Assembly (NCBI RefSeq): GCF_005222915.1
Contig: NZ_STFX01000006.1
Span: forward strand, 186,001-250,000
Source of the DNA: Rhizobium sp. FKL33
Lineage (GTDB): Bacteria; Pseudomonadota; Alphaproteobacteria; Rhizobiales; Rhizobiaceae
Length of the DNA: 64,000 nucleotides
Direction: 5' to 3'
Below are positions 51,310-60,101 of this stretch, piece after piece (positions within the stretch are counted from its first letter, which is position 1; each line of letters starts with the position of its first letter). The notes beneath the pieces are model-generated. The model was not told the DNA's origin. It saw only the letters and a program-made list of their open reading frames with translations, and made no database searches. The position numbers and the translations under genes are program-made.

Positions 51310-52245
51310 ATGGCTACTTACGCAAGCAGCCAGACCGCAGGGGCGCATCGCGCCGCCCCTGCGCGTCCGTACAAGCGACGTTCGCCCCTGCTGCGGGCCG
51401 CCTTCCCCTACCTGCTCGTCGCACCCGCCCTGATCTATCTTCTGGCGATCACGCTCTATCCCGGCGTCTTCGCAATCTATCAAAGCCTGTTCGTCGTCAA
51501 ATTCGTCAAATGGACCTGGGCGGGCTTCGACAACTACATCGAGATCCTCCAGGATCGCGAATTCTGGGCCGCGCTCGGCAACACGCTGATCATCGGCGGC
51601 ATTTCGCTCTGCCTGCAGACGGTGATCGCGCTGGCCATCGCTTATTTCGCCTATCGGGATCCCATGGTTCGCGGCTGGCGCATCGTGTTCCTGATGCCGA
51701 TGTTGTTCATGCCGTCCGCCGTCGCTTTCATCTGGAAGCTCGCCTTCAATGACGGGCGGGTGATTTCAGATCTCCTGATGCATCTCGGCATCGTCAGCGG
51801 CAATGTCGACTGGCTTGGTTCCGTCTGGCTGGCGCGGTTGACGCTGATCGTCGCCGACGTCTGGCAGTGGACCCCCTTCCTGTTCATCATCTTCGTCGCT
51901 GCTTTGCAGGGCCAAGATCAGGAAATCGAGGAAGCGGCGCGTCTCGACGGCGCGTCCTGGCCGGCGATCTTCTGGAACATCTCCCTGCCGATGATGCGGC
52001 CGGTGATCGTGGTCGCGGTGACGCTGCGCGCCATCGACATCACCACAATGTTCGCCAATGTCTTCATCATGACGCAGGGAACGCCGGGCGGGACCACGGA
52101 AACCATGAGTTATTTCATTTATCGAACCGGTTTCCGCATGTTCAACTTCGGTTACGCCTCGGCCGCCTCGGTCCTGATGCTGATCATCACCATTGTCCTG
52201 GCGCAGACGATCGTCAAGCGCGCCTTCCATTCGGGGAAGAGCTGA
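51310..52245 (+). CDS. Sugar ABC transporter permease (UgpA/MalF-like)
   Basis: 311 residues from the ATG at 51310 (GAGGCG upstream). About six helices follow a basic N-terminus (ARPYKRRSPLLRAAF). The EAA loop is in EIEEAARLDGASWPAIFWNI. It forms a CUT1-class channel with the permease encoded next. The stop overlaps that gene's ATG (TGATG). Confidence 0.9.
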   Translation: MATYASSQTAGAHRAAPARPYKRRSPLLRAAFPYLLVAPALIYLLAITLYPGVFAIYQSLFVVKFVKWTWAGFDNYIEILQDREFWAALGNTLIIGGISLCLQTVIALAIAYFAYRDPMVRGWRIVFLMPMLFMPSAVAFIWKLAFNDGRVISDLLMHLGIVSGNVDWLGSVWLARLTLIVADVWQWTPFLFIIFVAALQGQDQEIEEAARLDGASWPAIFWNISLPMMRPVIVVAVTLRAIDITTMFANVFIMTQGTPGGTTETMSYFIYRTGFRMFNFGYASAASVLMLIITIVLAQTIVKRAFHSGKS

Positions 52246-53087
52246 TGGCTTCCGTACGTAGGACCCGTGGCGAAAGCCTTCTGATCCGTTACCTGATCCT
52301 CGGCGCCTGGGCGCTGGTCTGCCTGGCCCCGATCCTGTGGTTCATGACCATCGCCTTCCGCCCGAGAACCGAGATCATCACCACATCGCCGATCTATTTC
52401 CCGACCTTCTCGCTCGACGCCTGGCGTCAATTGCTGGAAGACTGGCCGATCGGGAAATATCTGCGCAACTCGCTCGTGGCGGTCACCGGCTCGGTGATTA
52501 TCGATCTCGCGCTGGCGATCCCGGCCGCCTTCGCCCTTTCCCGATACGAGTTCAAGGGGCGCGAGGATATCGGCTTCTATATCCTCTCCACCCGGATGAT
52601 GGCCCCTGCGATCGTGGCGATCCCGATCTTCTTCCTGTTCAAGAAACTCGGACTGCTCGATTCCGTCTGGGCGTTGATGCTGGTCTACGCCGCGGTCAAT
52701 CTGTCGCTGGTGACCTGGATCATCCGCAGCTACATGCTGGATATCCCGAAAGAGCTGGAGGACGCGGCCCGCACCGATGGCGCTGGCGACTTGACGATCC
52801 TCCGGGAAATCATCATTCCCGCCTGTCTGCCCGGCATCATCACCGCGGCGGTCATCGCGGCGATCTTCGCGATCAACGAGTTTCTCTTCACACTGCTTCT
52901 CGCCTCCACCGAGAACGCCTATACGATGTCGGTCGCGCTCGCCAATTTCACCGGCGGCTCCGACGGCGTCATTTACAATGCCATAGCCCTCGTCTCCTTC
53001 CTCGCCTTTGCGCCGATCCTGATCCTGGTTGTCCTCATCCAGAAGCATCTGTCGCGCGGCCTGACGATGGGCGCTGTGAAAGGATAA
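52245..53087 (+). CDS. Sugar ABC transporter permease (UgpE/MalG-like)
   Basis: 280 residues from the ATG at 52245, overlapping the previous stop by 1 bp. About six helices; the EAA loop is in PKELEDAARTDGAGDLTILREII, the standard MalG form. It pairs with the UgpA-like permease. It ends 3 bp before the ATPase gene. Confidence 0.9.
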   Translation: MASVRRTRGESLLIRYLILGAWALVCLAPILWFMTIAFRPRTEIITTSPIYFPTFSLDAWRQLLEDWPIGKYLRNSLVAVTGSVIIDLALAIPAAFALSRYEFKGREDIGFYILSTRMMAPAIVAIPIFFLFKKLGLLDSVWALMLVYAAVNLSLVTWIIRSYMLDIPKELEDAARTDGAGDLTILREIIIPACLPGIITAAVIAAIFAINEFLFTLLLASTENAYTMSVALANFTGGSDGVIYNAIALVSFLAFAPILILVVLIQKHLSRGLTMGAVKG

Positions 53088-53090
53088 GCC

Positions 53091-54134
53091 ATGGGTTCGA
53101 TCAAGCTTCAGAACATCGTCAAGCGATACGGCGCCTTCATCGGCGTCCAGCATATGTCGCTCGACATCGAAGACGAGGAATTCCTCGTTCTGCTCGGCCC
53201 TTCCGGCTGCGGCAAGACCACCACCATGCGGATGATCGCCGGTCTGGAGCAACCCAGCGAAGGCGAGGTCATCATCGGCGGCGAGGTGATGAACGACATC
53301 GACGCCCGCGACCGCGACGTCGCCATGGTGTTTCAGGGCTATGCTCTCTACCCCAACATGTCGATCTACGAGAACATCCGCTTTCCCCTGCGGATGCGGA
53401 AGATCCCCGCCGACAAGCATGACCAGATGATCCGCAACGCCGCCGCCATGGTGGAGCTCGGCGAATATCTCGACCGCAAGCCGTCCGCGCTGTCAGGCGG
53501 CCAGCGTCAGCGCGCGGCTCTTGCCCGCGCCGTGGTGCGCCAGCCCCAGGTCTTCCTGATGGACGAGCCTTTGTCCAATCTCGACGCCAAGCTGCGCGCC
53601 TCGATGCGGGTGCAGATCAAGCATCTTCAGCGCCAGCTGAAAGTGACGACCGTTTATGTCACGCATGACCAGATCGAGGCGATGACGCTCGCCGACCGGA
53701 TCGTGATCATGAACCGGGGCGTGATCCAGCAGGTCGGGACGCCGGACCAGATCTATTCCGATCCCGCCAACACCTTCGTCGCGGGCTTCATCGGCAGTCC
53801 GCCGATGAACCTGATCGAAGGCGTCGCAAGCGGGGGAACCTTCAACGCGCCGGGCGTCTCCGCGCCCTGCCCCGCCTATGTGTCCGGACCTGCCACGCTC
53901 GGCATTCGCCCCGAAGACTGCCGCGTGACGGAAGGCGGATATATCAACGGAACCGTCTATGGCGTCGAGCCGACCGGCGACGTCACCTATCTGACCATTT
54001 CCGCTGGCGCAAAACAAATCGAGGTCAAGGCCGACAGACAGTTTCGCCGCGATATCGACGCCCCAATCGGCATCAGCTTCGATCTGGCGAACACATTCTT
54101 CTTCGATCAGGCCGGGCAGCGGATACGAGGCTAA
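53091..54134 (+). CDS. Sugar ABC transporter ATP-binding protein (UgpC/MalK-like)
   Basis: 347 residues with Walker A GPSGCGKTT, signature LSGGQRQRAALARA, Walker B FLMDEPLSNLDAK and the H-loop VTHDQIEA. A C-terminal TOBE/MalK regulatory region follows (LGIRPEDCRVTE). It drives the CUT1 importer formed by the two upstream permeases. It lies 3 bp upstream of the PfkB kinase gene. Confidence 0.92.
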   Translation: MGSIKLQNIVKRYGAFIGVQHMSLDIEDEEFLVLLGPSGCGKTTTMRMIAGLEQPSEGEVIIGGEVMNDIDARDRDVAMVFQGYALYPNMSIYENIRFPLRMRKIPADKHDQMIRNAAAMVELGEYLDRKPSALSGGQRQRAALARAVVRQPQVFLMDEPLSNLDAKLRASMRVQIKHLQRQLKVTTVYVTHDQIEAMTLADRIVIMNRGVIQQVGTPDQIYSDPANTFVAGFIGSPPMNLIEGVASGGTFNAPGVSAPCPAYVSGPATLGIRPEDCRVTEGGYINGTVYGVEPTGDVTYLTISAGAKQIEVKADRQFRRDIDAPIGISFDLANTFFFDQAGQRIRG

Positions 54135-54137
54135 GTC

Positions 54138-55097
54138 ATGGCGCCGAAATTTGACTACACCTCCATGGGCTTCATCACTTTCGACGCCCTCTGCCGCCCC
54201 GTCACCGCCATTCCTCCGGGCGGCGACACCTATTTCGTCGATGAATTCACGCTGGCCGTGTCCGGCGCGGCCGGCAGCGCCGTCATCGTCGCCGCCAAGC
54301 ATGGTCTCAAGGCGCGCGCCGTGGGGGGCGTCGGCCATGACGACATGGGCGACTGGGTGCTGATGAAACTTGCAAGCTTCGGCATCGACATCGCACTGAT
54401 GAGCCGATGCGAGGGCTTCACCACCTCTTCCTCCGTCGTCACCACCCGGCCAGATGGCCAGCGTCCCGCTCTGCACAAGCGCGGCGCGACCGACGGTTTC
54501 TTCATCGAGGATTCCGAGATCGACGACCTCCTTGATACGAAGATCCTGCATGTCGGCGGCGTCGGGCTGATGAACCGCATGGACGACAGCGGACGCACCC
54601 GCGAGATCATGGCGGAGGCGCGGCGTCGCGGCGTGATCACCACCCTCGACGTCTTCGCCTCGACAAAGGCGGACCTTCCGAAGGTCGAAGCGCTTTTGCC
54701 CTATACCGACTATTTCCTTCCATCCGAGGAAGAGGCTGCAGCGCTGTCGGGGCTCACAAACAATCGCGAACTGGCGCAGTTCCTGATCGATCGAGGCGCA
54801 AAAAGCGTCATCCTCACAATGGGCGGCAATGGCGCCTATTATCTCGACAGCGACGGCCAGGAAATTCGATCGCAGGCCTATGAGGTGGACGTGAAATGCA
54901 CCTGCGGCTGTGGCGATTGCTTCAATGGCGGCTTTGCCACAGGATTGCTGAAGGGTCTGCCGCTGCCGGAAGCCGTCGATCTCGGCCAGGCGTCCTCTGC
55001 GCAAAATGCGACCGGGCTCGGCAGCCAGGCCGGCGTGCGCGACTATGCGACGACGACAGAATTCATGCGCAGGACGAGACGCCGCGCGTTGCTCTGA
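54138..55097 (+). CDS. PfkB-family carbohydrate kinase
   Basis: 319 residues of the ribokinase/PfkB family. The usual DTTGAGD catalytic motif reads KCTCGCGDCFNGGF near residue 255: the GxGD core with the Asp base is kept, but the segment is Cys-rich. It probably phosphorylates the sugar imported by the ABC system 3 bp upstream. Because the divergent arm instead oxidises and cleaves its substrate, the kinase may act on a different branch or on the cleavage product. Confidence 0.85.
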   Translation: MAPKFDYTSMGFITFDALCRPVTAIPPGGDTYFVDEFTLAVSGAAGSAVIVAAKHGLKARAVGGVGHDDMGDWVLMKLASFGIDIALMSRCEGFTTSSSVVTTRPDGQRPALHKRGATDGFFIEDSEIDDLLDTKILHVGGVGLMNRMDDSGRTREIMAEARRRGVITTLDVFASTKADLPKVEALLPYTDYFLPSEEEAAALSGLTNNRELAQFLIDRGAKSVILTMGGNGAYYLDSDGQEIRSQAYEVDVKCTCGCGDCFNGGFATGLLKGLPLPEAVDLGQASSAQNATGLGSQAGVRDYATTTEFMRRTRRRALL

Positions 55098-55158
55098 GGC
55101 TTCCCCCTGGGGCGGCTTTGGATTAAGTTCTCGTCGTCTGCAATGGAGTTGACAAGAG

Positions 55159-55869
55159 GTGACATCGCCACGGCCCAATCTGATCGACCCCGTCCCGCTC
55201 CGCGAAATGCTGCGTGGCATCCGCTTCATGGTCAAGCGGGGCGGAGAAGCGTTGAAATCGCGCGCCACGGCCGACCGGCTGCCCAAGCCGGCGGCGGATT
55301 TCGCCAATGCTTTGCTCGACGAGATGATGGGGCTGGGACACAAGGTCAACGCCCAGGTCTCCGTCCTGGCCAAATCGATGATCGGCGCCGAACCCGATTC
55401 CGACATCCTGCTGGCGGATCTGACGACACAGGAAGAGCCTGCAGCCCTGTTCGCGGCGACGGTTTACCCGGCGCTGAAGCTCGTAACGGCGCGCATGTCT
55501 CTTTCATCGGTATTCGTGAGCGAAACGGCGGCCCGCAAGGCCTTCGGCCAGACGATCGCGACGTCGACGCCGTCATCCGGAGCGGACTTGGCCGCAGCGC
55601 TCACATTCGCGATGCTGGACACGGAGGTGTTGCAGGGGCGCATGACCAGCGAGACCAGGATTTTGACCGGCGAGGAAGCGATCGCCGTGGCCGTTTTCGC
55701 GGTGCTTCTCTGGCTCCAGTCCCCCCGCGACGAGGCCGATCAGGAGATGGCGCTAATGTCGGCCGTCGATTTGTCGCAGGTCTTCGCCAGACAGATCGTC
55801 ACGGCCTGCAAGGCGCGAGATGCAGGAGCACTGGCTGCGCTCTATCTGAAGTATGCGGACAATGTCTGA
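55159..55869 (+). CDS. Uncharacterised protein, first of an overlapping pair
   Basis: 236 residues from a GTG at 55159; GGAG lies about ten bases upstream. The protein is largely helical by composition, without a signal peptide. The N-terminal third is basic (MVKRGGEALKSRATADRLPK), the middle alternates Ala/Leu-rich helices, and a hydrophobic segment near 170-190 (AIAVAVFAVLLWLQS) may be buried or membrane-associated. I do not recognise the family. It follows the kinase gene by 61 bp and overlaps the next gene by 8 bp, so the two are coupled. Confidence 0.65.
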   Translation: MTSPRPNLIDPVPLREMLRGIRFMVKRGGEALKSRATADRLPKPAADFANALLDEMMGLGHKVNAQVSVLAKSMIGAEPDSDILLADLTTQEEPAALFAATVYPALKLVTARMSLSSVFVSETAARKAFGQTIATSTPSSGADLAAALTFAMLDTEVLQGRMTSETRILTGEEAIAVAVFAVLLWLQSPRDEADQEMALMSAVDLSQVFARQIVTACKARDAGALAALYLKYADNV

Positions 55870-56494
55870 TCAGTTCAAACCGATAGCGCCCCTTCCGCCG
55901 ACCAACGAACCCTATCGCGTCGCGGTGCGCCGGTTACGCTGGTTCAAGGCCGCCTTTCTGAGGTTCGTGGAGACGCAGGAAGACGAACTCGGCTGCGAAT
56001 TCAGCGTAGATGGAGCCAAGATCGCCGCAGTCTTCGTACGATGGCTGGAAATGATCGACCGCCAGCGGCCGAGCGACAAGAGCGAACGCCCTGCCTTCTT
56101 CGCCTTCGCCGCCTCGCTGATGTTTCGCGAACTGATCGCCGACATGCCGATCAAGGCCCGCGGTCCCGCAACGAAACCCGATCCAGACGCGCCGAGCGCC
56201 TTCTGGCCAGAGGGCTATGTCTGCACCATGTTCTGCCTCTCCGTCCACGCAGCGGCCATGGAGCAGGAATTTCACCTGCAAACCCATGTAGCGCCCGATA
56301 TCGACAATATCCGGTCGTGGTGGTCCTTCCGGGAGAACGCCCAGGAAAACGGCAGCTTCGCCGCGGGCTTCCTGCAAAAAATGCTCGGCTATGAGCCCAA
56401 CTGGTTCATGCCGGCGTCCTTCATTTCAAGGATCGGCGACTGGCTGGTTTCTCCGGAAACGACATCGAACAACGAGACGCTGCAACGGCTCTAG
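55862..56494 (+). CDS. Uncharacterised protein, second of an overlapping pair
   Basis: 210 residues from the ATG at 55862 (another ATG at 55853 is possible). It is a soluble, Trp/Phe-rich protein (PYRVAVRRLRWFKAAFLRFVE, PSAFWPEGYVCTMF, IRSWWSFRENAQENGSF; parts quoted) with no signal peptide. I do not recognise the family. It overlaps the previous gene's end by 8 bp and is followed by the convergent histidine kinase gene 66 bp away. Confidence 0.65.
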   Translation: MSDQFKPIAPLPPTNEPYRVAVRRLRWFKAAFLRFVETQEDELGCEFSVDGAKIAAVFVRWLEMIDRQRPSDKSERPAFFAFAASLMFRELIADMPIKARGPATKPDPDAPSAFWPEGYVCTMFCLSVHAAAMEQEFHLQTHVAPDIDNIRSWWSFRENAQENGSFAAGFLQKMLGYEPNWFMPASFISRIGDWLVSPETTSNNETLQRL

Positions 56495-56560
56495 ACCAGG
56501 CGCCGTCATTCTGTTGCGGGCGAGACTAGCCCATTCACGCAGCGTCGCGCTGAGCAGTCG

Positions 56561-57958
56561 TCAGGCGCGGGGGATCGTGACTCTCGCCGTCAATCCCCGC
56601 TCTTTCACTTCTATGAGAACGTCCCCACCATGTTGGCGTGCGATGGTGCGGGCGATGGACAATCCCAGGCCCACGCCGCCGGTCCCGGCGTTTCGTGAAC
56701 TTTCGAGCCGATAAAACGGCAGGAAAACCTGCTCGATCTGTTCGCGGGGTATCCCCGGTCCGTCATCGTCGACGCTGATGTCGATCAGCGTCTCGGACGC
56801 CTGCAACCTCACCCGGGCATGTCCCGCATAGCGCACCGCATTTTCGATGAGGTTGCGGACCGCGCGTTTTAATCCGTCGGGGCGGCACCGGCATGTCAGC
56901 TTGCCGTCATCCTCAAAGGTCACGTCATGGCCGAGTTCGGCGAGATCCTCGCAAAGACTGCCCACGAGCGCGCCGAGATCCATGAGCCGGGTCGCCTCGC
57001 CGCTCGCATCGCTCTTGGCGAAATCCAGCGTTGCGGCGGTCATGGCCTCCATTTCGGAGATGGTGACCAGGATTTTTTCCCGAGCCTCGTCGTCGGGAAG
57101 GAATTCCGCCCGAAGTCTCAGGGTGGTCAGAGGCGTCCGCAAATCATGCCCGATGGCGGCGAGCATCCGGGTGCGGTCTTCGATGTAGCGGGTGAGGCGC
57201 AGTTGCATGCTGTTGAAAGCCTGTTTCAGGCGCCTGATCTCGGTGGGGCCGGCCCCTTCGCTCAGTTGGACCGCCTCCCCCCGCCCAATCGCCTCCGCCG
57301 ACGTTGCAAGCTCATTCAGCGGTCTCGCAATCTCGCGCGCCAGAATGACACCGATGATGCAGAGCGCAAGCGCAGTGGCGACCATCGGCAAAATCGAATC
57401 GCGGCGCCAGAAGCCCCCTTTCAAGGGCTTGAAGTAGAACGCGTTCAGCCAGCGCCCGTCCGCCAGTTGCGTGACGATCGCCATTCCGTCCTTCTGGGCG
57501 AATTCGATGTAGCTGGCCGCGGGCTGCTTTCCCCAGGCTTCCGACGTCAGGACGGTCCAACGAAGATCGGAAGCGTCAAGGTTTTCGGCGATATGCAAAA
57601 GAAGGCGCTTGTCGTTTTCCCGGTCGCCATTGGCGTCACTCGCCCCCAGGCCCATATCGTAACGCTTCTGGGCCTCCTTCATCCAGGCTGCCGCATCCAT
57701 CGGCGAGTGATCGGAGGACCAGAAGCGAGTGGAATTGGTCGCGCTTGCGGCAAGAATGTTGTCACGGAGTTCGGGCGCCTTGTCGACAAGGCGCGACAAA
57801 GCGGCGGCCCTGCCGATGAACTCCGTCAGCGAGGTTTCTCGAATGGCGACTTTCCGCTCCTGCCAGGAAAGAGCGAAGGGGATGACCTGTCCGAGGATCA
57901 GCGCCATCAACAGCAAGGAGATCAGCTGCCGGGTCAGGCTGGCCGTGAACCATCTCAT
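56561..57958 (-). CDS. Sensor histidine kinase
   Basis: 465 residues. Two membrane helices (about 10-30 and 188-207) enclose a periplasmic sensor of ~155 residues. HAMP (about 208-260), the HisKA phosphoacceptor His271 in AAIGHDLRTPL, the N box NLIENAVRYAG, and G boxes DDDGPGIP and GTGGVGLGLSI complete an active kinase. It overlaps the response regulator gene by 4 bp. Divergent from an RND efflux pair, it probably senses an envelope stress or pump substrate. Confidence 0.93.
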   Translation of the reverse strand: MRWFTASLTRQLISLLLMALILGQVIPFALSWQERKVAIRETSLTEFIGRAAALSRLVDKAPELRDNILAASATNSTRFWSSDHSPMDAAAWMKEAQKRYDMGLGASDANGDRENDKRLLLHIAENLDASDLRWTVLTSEAWGKQPAASYIEFAQKDGMAIVTQLADGRWLNAFYFKPLKGGFWRRDSILPMVATALALCIIGVILAREIARPLNELATSAEAIGRGEAVQLSEGAGPTEIRRLKQAFNSMQLRLTRYIEDRTRMLAAIGHDLRTPLTTLRLRAEFLPDDEAREKILVTISEMEAMTAATLDFAKSDASGEATRLMDLGALVGSLCEDLAELGHDVTFEDDGKLTCRCRPDGLKRAVRNLIENAVRYAGHARVRLQASETLIDISVDDDGPGIPREQIEQVFLPFYRLESSRNAGTGGVGLGLSIARTIARQHGGDVLIEVKERGLTARVTIPRA

Positions 57959-58671
57959 TTGAGAACCTCGACATCCACCGCCAGGCTATAGCCGCCGCCC
58001 CAATGAGTCTTGATAATCACCGGGTTCTTCGGGTCGATCTCGATTTTCTTCCTCAGTCGGCTCACCTGGTTGTCGATGCTGCGGTCGAACGGGTCGGCGC
58101 TGCGCCCGATGGTGAGATCCAGCAGCTTTTCCCGGCTGAGCACGATCATCGCATGTTCGGCGAGAACCTTGAGCAATCGAAATTCGGCGGTGCTCAACGG
58201 CACACTTACGCCGTCGTCGCCGAGAAGCTCCTGACGCCCCATGTCGAGCTGCCAATGGACGAAGCGGAGAAGCTTGGCGCGATTGGTCGAGGTCTGGGCC
58301 TGGGCGCCGCCGCGGCGGAGCACGGCGCGAATTCGGGCGAGGAGTTCGCGGGGATTGAACGGCTTGACCAGATAGTCGTCGGCGCCGAGTTCGAGACCTA
58401 TGATCCGGTCTGCATCTTCCGCCATGGCCGTCAGGAAGATTACGGGAACCTGAGAGGATGTCCGCAATTGCCGGCAGATGCTCAAGCCGTCCTCGCCGGG
58501 CATCATGATGTCGAGGACGATGAGATCCGGTTGGGCGCGGTCCATCATCCTGCGGAACTCGACGCCATTTGCCAGCGGCGTGACCCGATAGTCATGATCG
58601 GTCAGATATCGGGCGACCAGATCCCTGATGTCCCGATTGTCGTCGACCACGAAGATGTGAGGACTGGACAT
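57955..58671 (-). CDS. OmpR-family response regulator
   Basis: 238 residues from MSSPHIFVVDDN at 58671, with AGAGAAGA upstream; the longer frame adds 40 non-conserved residues. The receiver domain has Asp10/Asp11, phosphoacceptor Asp54 and the conserved YLVKPF lysine. The C-terminal winged helix (about 140-235; DRSIDNQVSRLRKKIE) binds DNA. It is the partner of the kinase encoded next and the likely regulator of the divergent RND genes. Confidence 0.93.
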   Translation of the reverse strand: MSSPHIFVVDDNRDIRDLVARYLTDHDYRVTPLANGVEFRRMMDRAQPDLIVLDIMMPGEDGLSICRQLRTSSQVPVIFLTAMAEDADRIIGLELGADDYLVKPFNPRELLARIRAVLRRGGAQAQTSTNRAKLLRFVHWQLDMGRQELLGDDGVSVPLSTAEFRLLKVLAEHAMIVLSREKLLDLTIGRSADPFDRSIDNQVSRLRKKIEIDPKNPVIIKTHWGGGYSLAVDVEVLK

Positions 58672-58890
58672 AAATCTTCTCTCGTCTTTGCCCCGTAGAT
58701 ACAGGCGCTTCCGACTGAAGACACGCGGAAAAGTGTAAAAAAATGTCGTCGCTTCCATCCAGAGACGGCGACGGCATACACTTTGATACAATTTCGTCGG
58801 AAGGCTGGCAAACTTTTGCGACAGGGTCTGTCTAGGGATGAGACCATGCTGCGTCGCAACAAGCCTGCAGACGCAAGATGAAAGGCAACC
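58672..58890. promoter_or_regulatory. Divergent region between response regulator and RND genes
   Basis: 219 bp without a gene. It holds an imperfect inverted repeat around CGTCGC / GCGACG (about 58750-58775) flanked by GTGTA and TACAC. Two TTTTGCGAC/CACTTTTCCG-like tracts suit response-regulator binding. I cannot assign the promoters precisely. Confidence 0.4.
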
Positions 58891-60096
58891 ATGACCCGCT
58901 CTATCCTCTGCCTCGCGATCGCGCCTCTGCTGCTTGCCGGCTGTTCCGAGGACAACAAGCCGGCATCCGCGGCGGCAAGCAAACCAACCGTCGTATCTGT
59001 CGTCGCCATGCAGCCGCAGACCGTGACGCTCACATCAGAATTCGGGGGGCGCATCGTCGCGTTCAACGCCGCTGAAATCAGACCGCAGGTCACTGGCCTG
59101 ATCGTCAAGCGCGAGTTCACCGAGGGTTCCGACGTCAAGGCAGGCGATCTTCTCTACCGGATTGATCCCGATACATATCAGGCGGCGCTCGCGAGCGCAG
59201 AAGCGACCCTGGCGCGCGCCCAGGCCGCCGAACGCAATGCTGCGACCAAAACCGAGAGGCTGAAGCGTCTCAACGATGAGCGCGCCGTCTCCAGCCAGGA
59301 TTATGAAGACGCGCTTCTGGCTTTGGGTCAGGCCAAGGCTGATGTCGCCTCCGCAGAAGCGGCGATCAAATCCGCCCGCATCAATCTCGGTTACACCGAA
59401 ATACGCGCGCCGATCGATGGCCGGATCGACGCTTCCACCGTCAATACCGGCGCCTTGGTGACATCGGCTCAGACGACGGCTTTGACGACGATCCGCCAAC
59501 TGGATCCCATTTATGTCGAAATCAGCCAGCCGAGCGAGAACCTGCTCCGTTGGCGGCAGGCTGTTCGTGACGGCAAATTGAAGCACGCCGACCAAACCTC
59601 TGTTCGCCTGACGTTGGAAGACGGGTCGAGCTACCAGCTGAAGGGAAAACTGCAATTCGCAGAAGCGGCGATCAGCGAAACGGCCGGCTCGGTGACCGTT
59701 CGGGCCGTATTTCCCAACCCGGATCATCTATTGCTGCCGGGCATGTATGTGCGCGCCATCATAGAAGACGGACAGATCGACAGCGCTTATCTCGCGCCCC
59801 AGCGCGCCATCGATCGCAATGTGGCCGGCGACGCGATTGCCAAAATCGTCGGCGCGGACGGCAAGATCGTCGAACGTAAGCTCGGCGTGGCGCGGTCGCA
59901 GGGCAATGCCTGGATCGTCACCGGAGGCCTTTCCCCCGGCGACAGGCTGGTGGTGGAAGGAGGTCAGAGGGCGAGGTCCGGAGATGCGGTCGAGGCCAAA
60001 GAGGTCAAGCTCGATCCGGCCACCGGTGATCTCGCCGCCGCGGCAGATCCTGCGGCCAAATCCGAATCCGGCTCCGTCGCCGTCACGCAGCGCTGA
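58891..60096 (+). CDS. RND efflux pump periplasmic adaptor (membrane fusion protein)
   Basis: 401 residues. The signal ends in a lipobox LLAGC with Cys18, so it is a lipoprotein of the inner-membrane periplasmic face, as AcrA is. A lipoyl/hairpin region (about 55-200; IVKREFTEGSDVKAGDLLYRID, coiled-coil between) is followed by a beta-barrel and membrane-proximal domain ending LSPGDRLVVEGGQRARSG. It joins the RND pump to an outer-membrane channel. The pump gene follows 5 bp later. Confidence 0.92.
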   Translation: MTRSILCLAIAPLLLAGCSEDNKPASAAASKPTVVSVVAMQPQTVTLTSEFGGRIVAFNAAEIRPQVTGLIVKREFTEGSDVKAGDLLYRIDPDTYQAALASAEATLARAQAAERNAATKTERLKRLNDERAVSSQDYEDALLALGQAKADVASAEAAIKSARINLGYTEIRAPIDGRIDASTVNTGALVTSAQTTALTTIRQLDPIYVEISQPSENLLRWRQAVRDGKLKHADQTSVRLTLEDGSSYQLKGKLQFAEAAISETAGSVTVRAVFPNPDHLLLPGMYVRAIIEDGQIDSAYLAPQRAIDRNVAGDAIAKIVGADGKIVERKLGVARSQGNAWIVTGGLSPGDRLVVEGGQRARSGDAVEAKEVKLDPATGDLAAAADPAAKSESGSVAVTQR

Positions 60097-60101
60097 ACGC
60101 C

